This document shows, piece after piece, positions 12,701-26,437 of a stretch of 64,000 bases of DNA; within the stretch, counting starts at the first letter, position 1; each line of letters begins with the position of its first letter. This DNA is from Pyxicephalus adspersus (lineage: Eukaryota > Chordata > Amphibia > Anura > Pyxicephalidae): contig NC_092860.1 in NCBI RefSeq assembly GCF_032062135.1, forward strand, positions 128,236,625-128,300,624, read 5' to 3'. A program made the position numbers and the translations under genes. The notes below the pieces were generated by a model. The model worked only from the letters and a program-made list of their open reading frames with translations. It made no database searches and was not told the DNA's origin.

Positions 12701-13636
12701 TGCATCTTACCATTATTTGCTATATGTAATTTTGCCTTGTATTGTATTCCCTACAGTTTATCTCCACTTTGTCTACCCACACAACTCAATCACAAGATTT
12801 TTTGTTCGACACTGGGGTATTAGGAGTTTGTTTATAGTATATTGTGTGCTTTTATGGGGAGCAATGTTGAAACAAGTACTGTTGTTTGTCCTGTATTATA
12901 ATACCAGTAGAAAAAGGCAAAATGAATAGTGGTAGCAGTAGAAACCATATTAATCAGAATAATTTATTATTTGCATCATTGTCAAAATAGTAGTGACAGT
13001 TGTAGGCAAAATTAGTATTGGGAGTACTGATAATAATAATATTATCTATAGTATCAGCCTTATAGTCCATCACTATTGTATAATATGTATTGTTAAAAAG
13101 AAAAAACTCTGTAAACGTACTTTAATTTCAGAAATAAATTATCAACAGGTATAGCAGAAGGGGTGAAATAATCTTTATCGTCCCCCCTTTTTTAATCAAT
13201 CTTAATATTTTACAACACATAAAAACACCAAGATATTTGTGTAAAAAAACAAAAAACATGAAGGTCACCTCTCAAATTTATATAATTGTCATATGCACAA
13301 TCTAATATGAATCCAAGTATAGAAAAGAGATGAGATTGCTTTGCTATGCTTTAAAACAGCTTTTAATTTTAAAGGGTTGGCTGTTTTTATCAAATTTAAA
13401 AACAGGATTATTTAATTATATTTTTAAGACTACAAAAGTGCAGTACAAAGTGATATATGAACTTGTAAGTGTATCCAACTCTGAAAAAAACAAATCTAAT
13501 AAGATGATTAAATCTAATTTCTAAATCCTTTTAATTCCAGTGATTATGTTTTATTTGGCTGGAGGTGAATTATAGGAGTGAATTTAAACTAGCTTCAGTG
13601 AAATCGTAAAAGTTCTCTCCAACTTTTGTTCTTTAA

Positions 13637-13934
13637 AGGAGAACTTTCATTAAATAAAAAAATGACACTTACCTTTACTTCTGCAGAGCCCTCAATCCCT
13701 CTACAATCAGATTTTATTCAGTTTCACACTGTCCTGGATTCTTTCTTTGTCCTGTCACAGAGGAACCTATGGGTCAAGCCATCTATTTCCTGTGTCTTCC
13801 GGTAAATATTAGAAAATGTGCGTCTCTCACTGCCCATGCGTGACATAGGTATCCCAGGAAGCTCTGGGCTTCCCATTTAGTTTTTACCACTTTGGCGATA
13901 TAGAGTAAAGTTGAAATTTTGCTGATAGGTCTAC
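13637..13934. mobile_element. TTAA-flanked T2/Kolobok-like MITE
   Basis: TTAA lies at 13633-13636 and 13935-13938. The left terminus reads CTTTAAAGGAGAACTTTC. The right, on the other strand, reads CTTTAAGTAGACCTATCAGC. TTTAAAGGAGAA is the characteristic end of T2/Kolobok MITEs in frogs (established knowledge). The interior holds the 'gcagagccctcaatccct' segment shared with 8.82 kb and the 'catgcgtgacataggtatcccaggaagctctg' module that also occurs at 20.9, 40.95, 43.0, 59.85 and 62.35 kb. Confidence 0.65.
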
Positions 13935-14958
13935 TTAAAGTTCATTACATTGGGATGCTTTGCATTCTCAGAATATGGTAATTGAGTATATCCAGTCATG
14001 AGTAAGCAGCAGATTGATTGATTCAAAAAGGGGGGATGATAAAGATTATTGCACCCCTTCTGCTATACCTTTGATTCATTTGTGTTACAAGTTTCTTTTT
14101 TAATGACAGGGTTAATAATACCAGAATCATCTTGGATGTGTTTTTTTTCTTAGTGGAACACTAATAAGGTGCTGCCTACATATGCCATGCTGTTTAGAGC
14201 TTGCATAAAGTTAAACAAATTGCAAGAGAAAAAATGTTAAACTTTAAAAAAAACATAACAATAAAGTTAAAGGTGAATGTGAAGGTTTCCTCATTTGTTC
14301 CTGTCTTTTCTTACACCATTATTTAGTTTGACTTAAAATATCTAACCTGTGAACTTGGTTTTAAATAACTAGTACGTCACCCTTCAAGGTGAAGAAATTA
14401 CTCAAATGCCACACCTGCCAGCGACACCATATAATGAAATATGTTCTTCGCTGCACTTCATAAGTTATCACTTGAGCTGCAAAAGGTGTAAAACATAAAG
14501 AACACTTGTAGACTCTAATTAGTCACATTGCTAGTCTTCTTAATATTTCTAGGGAAGATATGTGGAAACACAAAGAACATTTTATGCATTTGTACAAATT
14601 AAATTTAGCACTTTCCAAAGCAGAGGTGACATTTTCCATTGGTTTCTGAGAAACTTTTATGGAAACATTACTTGAAGAATGAATCATTCATAAATGTTTA
14701 TTTGCATTCAGTAAAGATGTCACCTAAAGAATGATTCAGTTGCCAAATTACAAAACATGTTTGTAACTACAACATTCCAGGTATAACAATTTGACAGTTC
14801 CGTGAATTTTCTGTAAGGATGGATTATTGTGATTTTCTTTGGGATTATTAAACTCAAGCAGCTATACTGTTGCTTACCAGGGTAGAGACCTGCAGTCGCC
14901 TAAAGATTCCTTTCAAATATTTACACTACATCCTGCTATGAATTTGACTGTCACTGTG

Positions 14959-15169
14959 AGCCTAATTTATTTAAGCTCCCCATACTGGAGAGGATATACT
15001 TTCATCAGTGAAGCTGGGTAATCCAGAAAACCTGGAATAGTAATTAGATTTTTTGCTAGCAAAGGTTTTCAATCATGGACCAGATTCATTCCAGGTTTGC
15101 TGGATTACCCAATTTCATTGATGAAAGTGTATCCTCTCCAACCTTGGGGAGCTTTAATAATTCAGGTCC
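14959..15169. mobile_element. Fold-back MITE, copy 3
   Basis: Left arm 'cctaatttatttaagctccccatactggagaggatatactttcatcagtgaagctgggtaatcc'; right arm 'ggattacccaatttcattgatgaaagtgtatcctctccaaccttggggagctttaataattcagg'. The arms are still clearly complementary, giving a long imperfect hairpin. Confidence 0.8.
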
Positions 15170-17110
15170 TATGAGTGTTAACCTCATAAGCAAGTATGAA
15201 TGTGCATAGGAAAAGAAAGACAAGCTCTAACACAAGTAAATGCCAAAACTTTGCCAGTCATATTGGCTTAGGATATTTGGCCATGATAGCAATAGAAGCT
15301 TCTTACTAGGTTCCTGCGCTTCATACCTACAACAGGGGCCCTTCTCTGGATCAGGCAAACGGAAAGATTGCCTGATCCACAAAACAGTCCTGGAACTGCA
15401 TTTGACAAACATACCAGCCAATGTTAGATTCTGCCCCTGACAAGCCGAAAATTGACGTTGGAAACCACCAGCAAATACATCGGGTTTACAGTTCTTGGCA
15501 AGATAAACTTTGATTTTAACTGATATTACAGTTCTAGAATTTCTGCCTTAGTTTGGTTAATCAAACCTCAAACCAAACTGAGTCAAATTCAAGCAACACT
15601 AATAATGAGAGACATAACAGTAAATGCATCAAAAAATGTAAAATCAAGTATTTTTTTGCAGGGTTGTTTAACACTCATCATAAAACAGTGCTTAATTTCA
15701 GAGGATCACGTTTGTTTGGTTTGCAGTATAAAGGGTTGCCTTTCATTTTGTTGACACTATTCTCAGAGTTCCCACAAGATAACATGCAACATTCTTTGTT
15801 GGGCTCAGTGGAAATGTCAAGACCCTGTATAACTCGATAAGAAATAAAAGTTACAAGATGGCATAATAGTTTAATACTAAAAGAAAGAAAAAAATCTGAA
15901 CATACACTCACTTTATTATTTTGCTATGCCCAAAACACTAAAATACATAGGAAGAAGTGTGTTACTGGCAGGATAACCAGGTGAAAAAAAGAGAAAATCC
16001 TGAAAAAAACAAAACTAAACAAATGCAGCCGCCACATCTAAAGATGGCATAGCTGTCATATTTTTTGTTTAGTTATGGGTTTTGGAGCATTTTCCAAAGG
16101 GGTATGATGATCTCTTTGAAAGACAATGCATACTATATATATCCTCAAGTGTATTTACACTTTTTAAGCATTTGTGCAATTGCTACCTGTCCAAATACCT
16201 GTCAGGTTAACAGTAAATGCTTTCCTTTTTTTTGCCTTAGAATATAAATACAATCATATTTATTCATATTGGTTTATTATAATTCCTTGAAATTTTGCAC
16301 CAATTTTTCTGGCAGCAATATTTGTTAAAAATTTAAAACCCGACACTGGGCTGCTTCACTTCATCCAATTAGGATCGTCTAGTACATCTAGTATGTCTTT
16401 ATATTCTATTTGTTACACTGGAAGCCCCCTACCTCCTCTGAAGGTCCAACAGAGTGTATTTTAGGCTATTGTTTTCTACCACCACTTGATGTTGCAGGGT
16501 GCTCTTCATCTCTGCCTGTTCTCTGAGCCATGCAGAGTCTGGATGTTCATCCTTTACTAGAATCATTCATTTACCTTACACAAATACAATTATTTAGTTT
16601 GTGTACTTGATGGAACATTACAGTTTATGCAATTAAATAATTACGCCAAGTCTAATACTCTACCATCTTGACTTTTTCAAAAATCCCCCATAAAGTTCTA
16701 TGAATAATAAAAGAACATGTTCCTTAACTTTTTATCCTGTCAACAGCTTGTAGTTTATCACAAAGTATTGACATTATGTAAAACCATCATTTAAATGCTG
16801 TTAATCAGCTTGTTTTTATGGATTTCTGATTCCTGACATATTAAAAAAAAGTAATTGTAAATTGAAAAATAATGTGTCAAGTTTAATGTACTGCCTTTCA
16901 GCAGGCAAAGCAAGTCATTCTCTTGAAAAATCTGCAAAACATTGGTCTAGAGAATTAAACAGATATCACCGCACAGACTTTGATAAATGGGCTATGAAGA
17001 TTTGACAAAACAGGACCTGCAGAGACATAGAAAATAAAACAATTGTAAATTGTTCACTGAGCCTACACTGCTTTTGACAGACCCTATCAACATCTCAGAG
17101 GAACAAACAA
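15170..17110. other. AT-rich intergenic DNA, nothing recognised
   Basis: Short frames only; no conserved motif or repeat boundary found. The last 200 bases (from about 16920) probably belong to the decayed LINE that follows. Confidence 0.45.
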
Positions 17111-17116
17111 GAAAAT

Positions 17117-17281
17117 AAATGTCCTAAATGCAAGATGAAAGAAGCACATCTAACACATTGTTTATGGAGCTGTAAAATCATACAAAACTTTTGGAGCTAT
17201 GTAGCCAATAGTATAATGAAAATAAATGGTTTGGAGACACTGTACCAAAAGACTCTAAAAATACCTAGATGGCTCTCCTGA
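17117..17281 (+). pseudogene. Decayed L1/Tx1-type LINE ORF2, C-terminal fragment
   Basis: A 54-residue stretch ending in TGA carries the Cys-His signature found at the C-terminus of L1/Tx1 ORF2 proteins: C-P-K-C, then H-x(4)-W-x-C-x-I-x(3)-F-W (residues about 2-26: KCPKCKMKEAHLTH then LWSCKIIQNFWSYV). This module follows the reverse transcriptase and probably helps bind the element RNA. Upstream, 16920-17110 contains in-frame-looking scraps (WSRELNRY, WAMK) interrupted by stops. No 3' end or target duplication was located. It is older and more decayed than the LINE at 49-56 kb. Confidence 0.65.
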
Positions 17282-18884
17282 ATCATCAACAGGAAACAAA
17301 ACTTTCTAAGAAAAAGTTGTAAGTAAAATATAAACTTCAATACAGAACAGTCTAAGGGCTTAAGCTAGAACCTATAGTGGCACACGGAAATAATACGCTG
17401 CACTTGATGACACTTCACAGGCACTTAGGCTGCTCAGCCACTGTCCAGTATTGAAGTACACATGCACAGCCTATATTCACAGGCTGAGTCGTCATTTTCA
17501 ATGACAGCTGTTCCCCTTCACGGGCTTTTACTGACTTGGAAAATTTGTAAAAAAAAAGTGCCAGAACTTGAAAGCCCCAGGCATATGTAAAGATCGGCTG
17601 CTTGTTGATATTTATGTGCTGGAAACTCCTGAGTACTGCTCAGGTCCAATAATCCCTTATTTTGTCCCTGGTATTGGGTCCTATAGTCAATTGTCAAATT
17701 AGGTAAAATAAAATATATAACCTATATAAAAGCTTTTTAAGTCCAAAATTTCTTCTTTGAAATCATGACATTTGTTATAGAGACATGGTACAGAATGCGC
17801 CAGAAATGTAATATCTTTTCCATGTTATTGGCTTACTTTTCTTCTAGGCAATGTTTTTGTTAGCACATTGGAACTAGGATAGGACTACAACACACACCCC
17901 TTTATTAAAGAGTAAAAATAAACTGGGCTGTGCTTGTGAGTTTCTATGTTCCAGAAAGATGTTGCAGCAGTAGCTAATTGTAGCTAACTTACAATATACT
18001 GTTTATGATGGATTTGGGGAAGATTGTGTTTTTTTTTTTTTTTTTTAAGCTGGTCCCATCTATTATTTATCTGATTTTGGAATAAAAGCACATGTCTGTA
18101 GGTAACCCCTACTAAAGGTTAATCATTGATGTTTTAAAGGAATTGAAGGTTTTACAAGCATTCCAACTATGACCTTGGATCTTCAGCAGGTCTAGGAAGA
18201 ACTGTTAATACAGACATAAATATCAGTAGGCTACACCTCAGACATTTCAGTGTTCAGGGTCTGCCTAGAATGAATCTGCACTGCTGACTCTTACAGTAAA
18301 CCACTCTGGGTCTTACATCTAAGTCAGTATCATTTGTCACACTATTGGCCTATTCACACTACTGGACTATTTCTTAATACATTTATCAGTACCTATGATA
18401 CCAAAATATTTCCCGTTTTCCTGTGCTAAAAAAAACATTATTAATTTTGCAATCTGAACTATTAGGTGTGACATTTAAAGTATGTTTCTTATTTAGAAAA
18501 TTGTGAACGTATTTACAAATCAAACAAATGTTCTATTTTCTATTAGCAAAACGAATGAAAATATGTAAAATTATGTACATGCAAATATTTCCAAGTTCAG
18601 GTAATTTGGCGAGAAGTGAGGTGTTGTCATAACTGAATGAATTCCATGAAACCTGGACTTGAAAGTGAACCCTGTGTTGAATCTTGTTACTCATTTGTGG
18701 ACATTTGTTTTAGTTAATAGGCAGGTTATTTGTAAAAAGGTAATGGGGAGCTGGGCATTGTAATGGTGGAAGTGTTCCAATCTACACAAAAATACAGTGG
18801 AGAGAGGGTCATCCTATTTTTGTGACTTTAAACATGACTTGCAAAACACCATTACCAACTTGGAAGAGGCTTTTAAGCTGTATG

Positions 18885-19055
18885 TGGTGTTATTGCTTAA
18901 TGGTCACATTGTTCCTAAGCAGTTTCCCCAAGCTGTTTCCCCAAGATTTTATTATAGAGGTCTGCACTAAAATCATTCTTGACGTTGGTCATGGTCTTCT
19001 GTGAAGGGCAGAGCCAGGCATGACAATGCTGCAGCCTGTCATTGGATGATCCCAA
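18885..19055. repeat. Dispersed repeat, copy A (pair with 29.23 kb)
   Basis: About 150 bp align with 29228-29375. Shared blocks include 'gcttaa.(g/a)tcacattgttcc.aagca.tttccccaag', 'tctgcact.a..tca.ttctgacgttgg', 'gtca' and 'cattggatgatc'. No termini recognised. Confidence 0.7.
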
Positions 19056-20320
19056 GCACAGGTACTTTTGCCTTGGAGATCTAAATTTCTGAGTTGCATC
19101 CTGAGGGTGGAATAGCTCTAATCAGAATAAGAATTGACTCCAATTGGAACTATCCAACCACCTTCATTGTTTAGTACGGTTTAGTACTGATGCTGTAATA
19201 CAGCATGATTATCTGTGTTCCCACAGATGCCCCCAAACTGCCTATTTATTTGTGTCCATAACCAGTGCAAAATGTTGACTGCCACAGATTTTAAAGCAAA
19301 CTATTGGTATTATCAAATTATTCTGGGTGGATTTTGTTATTATCCAGTTAGCCAAAATTAAAGCTCATCACTAGCTATGCATAACACCCTTCAAATGAAC
19401 TATTGGTTACCTACAACACCAGGGTTCTTGTGTACCACCCCCACCCTACTCCCTCTTACATATGTATAGTACCATGCTGAACCTTTCACTTCACATTTGG
19501 CTATTTATAATAGCACAAAATTTCACAGAAGTCATGGTCATTTATAGCACTTGTCTAGTTTTTCCTTCATGATCATCAGCAGCCCTGACCACTGCTCATT
19601 CTTGACTTCACGTTCACTTCATTTTCCATTATGGTACCTCTGACTTACCAAATATAGCTTTCAACTGACTTTTAAGAACACAGATAGCATTAAGCTTTTG
19701 TTTAACTGGCTTGATGGTTGTAGAATATATATTATTTCAGCCTTTAAAGTTGTAATTATTTTGTGTAAATCAAATTTGCTGATATCAATTTTAATTCCAA
19801 GTTGTAATACTAAAAATTAAGTATATGTAGATATATGTTAGGTATATGTGTGCATGATAGACATATGTGTACATTCTATAAATTGCCCTTTGGTAAAGAT
19901 AAATATGTACAGATGATATATTCTACTTATTTGGAGTTTTCTACTTATTTAGAGTGTCAGCAAAGCTGTGCTTTGATTCTTAGTTTTGACTGAATAATTC
20001 TGAAAAAGGCAAAATGAAGTCATTCGGAATCATGTAATATTACTCTACTTCGTAGCTTTATATTTATGAAAAAGTACTGTACTTATAGCCTCATTAATCT
20101 GTACATAAGAAAGGTAAGAATAGCAGTAGACAGTTTTATGCACCAGTTTAAAGATTTTGATTTAGAATAATGTAGGTTATTTAGCAATTTCTGAGTGCCA
20201 GATGGTTGCTTTGGTTCATTTCAAAGACATGTTTAAAACATTTAATAATACTTTTTCTGCTACTTATCAGAAGTTGTTAAAAAGAACAATACATCAGAAA
20301 AACGAGAATAAACTTTTTAA

Positions 20321-21116
20321 AGTGAACCTGTGTTCAGTATACAGATGGTAAACTTAACATAACTAGATATTCTTGCACATCAGACTCCAGCTCCAGTATA
20401 AGGTTCTGACTATCCCCCTCCCAGTCTGTAGCATTTCACTATTGGTGAGTGAATGTGGCCAACAAATTAAAGGACTATTAGTAAAGTGTAGAAAGCAAAA
20501 GAAGGTGGCCCCAAGCTCCAACCCCATGGGCTCTATTTTTAAAACAGGGAAACAGACAGTCCCTCAAACAGTTCCTCATGGGAATCTTCCAGGTCCATGT
20601 GTTTCAACGGCAGTTTGATTCGGCAGCTATTCGATTGAATAGCTCAATATTTTTCGGGTGGTCGAACGCTGATAAGTACAGCCCGGTGACCTTGGCAACT
20701 GAACTGCAGATCAATAGAGAAACTAATAGAGAAACTTCATTGAGAGTTCATCTGCAGTCACAGCTGACTGGAAGCACCACATTGAGAGTTCATCTGAAGT
20801 TTGCCTTTTTTTTTTTAACACAAATTCGCAAAGTTGAACTCCGTGTTTTTCAGGTCAGGTCTGCCTGAATTAGAACCGACCCAGGTGCGAGATTGGGTTA
20901 CGTAGAATGAAAAAAAATCTCTTTTCTCTTTGCGCAAAAAGGCTCCTTCTGTGCATGCCCAAGATGCCCAAGACCCTCCTGGGATGCCAGATGTGGGTAT
21001 TCCTGAAGGCTTTGCACTCTCATTCATTCTCGATCGCCTAGGCAATCGAGAATTAGGTGGTGGTGCTGCACCCTTTTTTTTAAGGGTTGTCTAGTCTAGT
21101 TTAGGTACGCTTTTAG
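20321..21116. mobile_element. T2/Kolobok-like element, diverged
   Basis: The left end TTAAAGTGAACCTGTGTTCAGT follows TTAA at 20317-20320. The right end, read on the other strand, is AAAAGCGTACCTAAACTAGAC, close to the left terminus of the 9.9 kb element. Near the right end it carries 'gcgcaaaaaggctccttctgtgcatgcccaagatg' and 'cattctcgatcgcctaggcaatcgagaatt', the same module as at 42.9-43.1 kb in the opposite orientation. The right TTAA is degraded. Confidence 0.5.
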
Positions 21117-21779
21117 TTAGTCCATGCGCATGAGTTTAATAACTTTATCTACCCAAAATGTCAATGAGGGTAGTGCAGTTTTTTTCCTTCCCTAATGGTT
21201 TGCTTGAGGGCCCATTTATATTGGTCACTTGTAGTGCATTTTATTAAATCATGTTTTTTTATGACCATTAACTAAGTGTAAAAAAATGCAATGCCATCTA
21301 TATATCATTAATTACACTCCAATGATCCAGGGCGACATATCTCCAGTGAAGCACTGCTATCCATGGTGTGCTGCACCTGAAACCTGGTGCATTTCTGATT
21401 TTATGACTGCTCCATTGGCAGGCTATTGATTTGAATGGGCTGCTTGAATGTAATGCACATTAGAGTTTGATATAACAATATTAACATTAACATACGTGCA
21501 TTATTGCAACGCAGAGCCAACAAGTACATTCATATTTAAATATGGGAAAAACCTACCTATGGAGTGGCATTTTTCTAGGATAGCTTGTAGCCCTGCTAGT
21601 TATAGCCATGTGAACATTAGTTTAGAAACTATTCTAGTTATGTACAGTTTTTCTCTTTTTTTGTATGTTTTCTTTAAAAGTTTTCTTTTTTAAATAAACT
21701 AAGTGTTAAAAAAAAGAAACTTTTCTAATGGGATTCAAATTTAAACCTTCACAAAAATCCTTCCAGTTTCCTGATTTAT

Positions 21780-22175
21780 TCCCTATGTAAGGGCTGCGCC
21801 CCCTGGCAGGTGACGCGGGATTACTTGGGGCATGGAGTCCAAGTGTCTCCTAGTCTAAACCAGAGCACCCCGCAAGGGATGATGAGCTGGTGATTCTAAT
21901 GGCTACCCGTCTACTTTTCTGTGGGGAAAACACCTGGCCCCGGCCCCCAGGCTCTCCCCACCAGTGGGGAGCTACCCATAGGGCTCCAGTGTAGGGAGAG
22001 CGCAGATGAGGTACTCAGATGACAGCAGGAGGTACAGGCCAGGCGGACTGATGGACAGGGCAGACGGCAGACAGGTGTAGTCCAGGTACAAGCACAGGTC
22101 AGGGCAGGCGGCAGACAAGCGTAATCCAGGTATAGGTCAGGGCAGGCAGACAGATGATCTGCAGGTGATTACCCT
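21780..22175. repeat. GC-rich block with short tandem repeats
   Basis: A sharp GC-rich island in AT-rich DNA. The last 150 bases repeat a unit of about 45-60 bp containing 'ggcagac..gtgtagtccaggtacaagcacaggtcagggcaggc'. Similar blocks sit next to LTRs in frog LTR retrotransposons, but no LTR or coding sequence is visible here. It could also be a CpG-rich satellite. Confidence 0.4.
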
Positions 22176-24820
22176 CTGGTTTATTTTACCGGTTGATGGT
22201 CTCTAGGGATGAGGTTTGGTTCATCAGCATGCGTTTGCAGGGTATATTATATATTAGCTGTTTAAAGTTTTCACAACCCTTTGCACACTTTTACATTTAC
22301 TTCTTTTTTTCTTGCAGCTGTTTTTTTTTGTAACTTTGCAACCTACATGACAAGGAAGGTTCTCAGTGGCACCCTATTAACCATCTGCTAATGGGTACCC
22401 TGTTCAACATGTATGTTAGCAATTGGCTTTCAGCAGCAGTTACAATAAATAGTTGTAATGAAAAATGTAAGGTTGGGACATCCCCAATGAGTACTATCCA
22501 TTCTAATGTTCTCTTGTATGGGTCCAACTCAAATGGGTTTGTCAACTTCTAAGAATGTTCACTGAACTTGTAGCGAACTGAACCTAGGCATATTCTCCTT
22601 TCACTACTGGTCAGTATTCTATTACAAAATACTCTATTTCTTGGTGACATAGACCTTGATACTTGGCAGTCTGAGACACCATTTACCATTTTCACCTTCT
22701 CAGCTGCACTTATTAGGTAAATCGTGTTTGTACCCTATTTTCCAACAACATATACTGTATTACAGCATAATTCCAATTTCTTAATATTACTGCCATGACA
22801 TTTGTATAGGTGGCTAGACATTGCATAACTCTAGCAATATGATGCCCCTTTGGTAATGTTGAGTCTATTAGGTGTTAGGTATAGGGCTCTCCTTTGCAAA
22901 GGATGTCTAGTCTCTTATAACATGACATTGTAAAGCAATTCATCTAATGTAAAGCAGAAGTGGTGATATTTGCAAGTTATTCTCACTGCAGCTCAGTTCC
23001 CCCTACTACCCCTTCCTAAAACATCTGCTTTGTTTTTAGAAGGCTGATAAAGGGGAAGCAAGGTAGGCCAAGCCAAGGGAAGAGCAAAGTCAGTGCTTTT
23101 GTTGGGAATCTGAAAATGAATTGCTAAACAATGGTTGCAGCTACAGCTGTTGGTGGAGAATTTATGTAGTAGGGAAAATATGCAAAGAATTAAATATTTA
23201 TAGAACAGCTCTCCATTCCCTTTATTATTTGCATTTGGCTAGAATTTACCTTTTAATTTTCCCTTGTGTTTGATTGAAGATTTTATATGGCTATGCGGAG
23301 GTGGGTAAAGGCTCTATACTGTGTAAACTAAGTACTATTTTGTTCTTACACTGTTTTTTTTTTTTTTTTTTTTGCTTATTCAGCACTCTTCTCAACACTG
23401 CATGCATAGATTATTACTTACAATTAGATGTATCTTGTCATATAACATTATGATGATCTATTATTTGAGAAGGACAAATTACTGATTAAAGGATGGTGCA
23501 AGTAATGTTCTAATGAGTCCACGGTGACTATTTAAAGGAAACTTTAGAAAAGAACTCTTTATATGCTCCATAATAATGTGCAAATTATTCCAATTGAATA
23601 ACGTGAGAAGAATTCAGTAGCATAAATCTTGCTAATTCTTATCATGGGGTACATTTTGTATGTTTTATAGCACATGCAGAACTTTAATTTACCAAATTTT
23701 GGAATGCTTGCATTCCCTCTAGCAGCTCTAAACATGCTGAATGGAGCAATTAACTAGAGAAAGCGGTTAGAGATAATATTAATTGCAGGATTATCATATA
23801 TCTGTGATTCTCATGTAAGCTGTTAGGTCTAAGAAAATTATAAAAAAAAAAATAAAGAAATAGTGAAACAAATTGCTATACTAATTGGTAACAGTAAAAA
23901 AAAATACAAACAAAAAATGTCTTGAAAATAAAAAATAAAGAAAGTTGCTATACGTAAAGCTTTCTTTACTTACAATTATTATTTAAATATGGCTTGTAAA
24001 TTCCCTGAAAAGCAGTAACTTTATTAAGAGAATCTATCAGCTCTTTATTAGCTGTGCACATAGCCTAGTCCACTTTGCAGCTGGGCAGAAGAACACATAT
24101 TTACCATTTGCATGTAAAACTTTAAATTCAATACACACTTTAGTCAGAATTTAAAAATCAGCCTTGAATTACATACAGAAAGCACAATCTTATTACCTGA
24201 GACTTGTGCTTTTCATCCAGACACAGATTTAGCACCCAAAGCCATTGTTGACAACAACCTGGTGTTCTTTTTGCTATTCCAAACATTGCTGATTTTGTAC
24301 TGCCGTCCCCAGAGGAAGGAGGGTTCATTAAAACAATTATTTTTATTCCAGATCTTCTTTCGGCTCCCTAACAATCATATTCAATCTTATATCTAAATAC
24401 CCTCATTATGCTGACCCTACTGTGGCTCTCCAAGTAATATTCCTTTTCTTCTACATACTCCTAACCAACTTAATTTGTTTTGGAAACCAGTAACTGCTGG
24501 TTGATTTTGAAATTTTTAAGTTCTATTTTAAAATCAGATGTTAACATGGACAACAACTTTTGCAGCTTGCGGGCATTTGTGTTGGTCAGCACATAGACCT
24601 TGAAGTGCCTGAAGGTAGCTTCCTAGGTAATATGCCAAGGCTGTAGCAATGATTTCTGAAGGTAAAAATTTAAACACCTTTTGTTTTCACAAACCCTATT
24701 CCCATCTATTTAAATGTTAAAGCCTCATTGCACAATACAGACTCTGGAATCTGCCAAATGACATTATGTGTAAAATTGTTGTATTAGTAGTTATCTGCCA
24801 TTTCATGGAACATATTCCCA
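22176..24820. other. AT-rich intergenic DNA, nothing recognised
   Basis: Contains a poly-T run at 23351-23373 and several A-rich tracts near 23830-23950. No exon, TE end or RNA gene supported. Confidence 0.5.
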
Positions 24821-24827
24821 TCTGTGA

Positions 24828-25035
24828 GCCTGATTTATTAAAGATTTCCAAAGCTGGAGAGGGTACACTTGGTGAAGCTGGGTGCAATGGATTTCTTAAA
24901 AGTAATTTGCTATTTGTTAGCAAATGTTTTCAATCCTAGACCAGATCCATTTCAGGTTTGCTGGATCACTCAGCTTTACTGATTAAAGTGTATCCTTTCG
25001 AGACTGGAGAATTTTAATAAATCAAGCCCTCCGAG
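24828..25035. mobile_element. Fold-back MITE, copy 4
   Basis: It starts GCCTGATTTATTAAAGATTTCC and ends 'gaattttaataaatcaagccc', with the usual 'agctggagagggtacac' and 'aaagtgtatcctttcgag' arms. The heptamer TCTGTGA occurs at 24821-24827 and 25036-25042, a possible target duplication, although six extra bases lie between it and the expected right end. Confidence 0.75.
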
Positions 25036-26430
25036 TCTGTGAAGACCTGGCATTTTTAAAACAATATATTCAAAAGGTATGAAAAAAATCCAGAAGAAAA
25101 AGACTGTAAGAGATCATTACATATTACACATATATTACAGGATATTTAACAATAAACGCAATAAAACAATACGGTATTGTAGGAACGAATTAGTTTAATG
25201 ATGAAGATTTTTTTTGTCTAATTAAGTCACTCTAACTCATCTAAGCCCATAATTAAAAAGAAAACATCAAATGGTACAAAAAGTAAAAAAAAAAACGTAC
25301 CGCTCTTTAACACTATTTGTGCAATAAAGACCCCTAATATTACAGAAGAAGTATCTTCTTATATCAAAAACATCAAAATAATGTGGAGACTTTCAAACTT
25401 TATCATCTTGGTTGGATTCATAGGGATATCAAGGCAACAGGGCCCCTCATTTTAGTAACATATAATTATGGTTTATTTCTAGAAGTTTTAAAAAAAATTC
25501 AAAACATTATGGGAATTATTTTCACATATACACTAGAAATACATCTTGATGCAAATCACATATTGACATGTTTGCTGTTTTAACATTTAACCAGGATTTC
25601 TGATCAATTACTACATAAGCCTTCTTACCATATGGGTGGCCTTTTTGTTAAGTGTTAAGTGTGCAGCTAGGCAAATTGAAGTAAAGGGAACATATGATAA
25701 TAAAACATGTCATGTATGTAATGTGCATAACCATTGGTTGCTCCATTCCCAATTTTAGTTTTCCCTAGCATTATAGATATGTTAACCATTCGAACAGAAC
25801 GAACAGCCAGCATCCATGCATCCGCTAGTCTGTGACAGCATAGAGAGGCCAGTCATCCTTATCCTAATCATATGGTCACTATGATATAATAGTACTTTGG
25901 ACTGAGGAGGTATTCCGCTACCATAGGTTAAAGGGGGAATCCTTCAGGTTTGATATTTGAGAACCTTGTGCATTTATGTACAGATTCATCCAGAATATTT
26001 TTTTAAACAATAAAACTATTCATAATTTTGATGTATGGCAAGTAGGCAAAATATGACCGCCTACTATTAAAGGGTGAGGGGGCACAGAAAAGGTAAAAAA
26101 ACACTTTATTGTAGTTCATAAGGAAACCTGACAAACCACATTGGGATGGGTTGGGGTTAGTTAAACTTTTTTTGATGCTTTCTGCAGTATTTTAACATTT
26201 TCATTTCTTATGGTCATATGGCTTTTTTTCTCATTTTGTGATGTCCAAAGTACATTGTTCACTTTTTACTGACCATCAGTTCTTAAAACTGCCTTTCTTA
26301 CAGCATGGTGCTGTTCAGCTAATCCACCTCACATCACTTTCTTTTTTTACACCCCCTATTAGAAAATGTAGCCATTAAGGCACACCAGTAAGGCCTACTA
26401 ACCCTGAGACAATTGTATACTAATGTATCC
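25036..26430. other. AT-rich intergenic DNA, nothing recognised
   Basis: No gene or repeat boundary supported; open frames are short. Confidence 0.45.
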
Positions 26431-26437
26431 TCTACAG

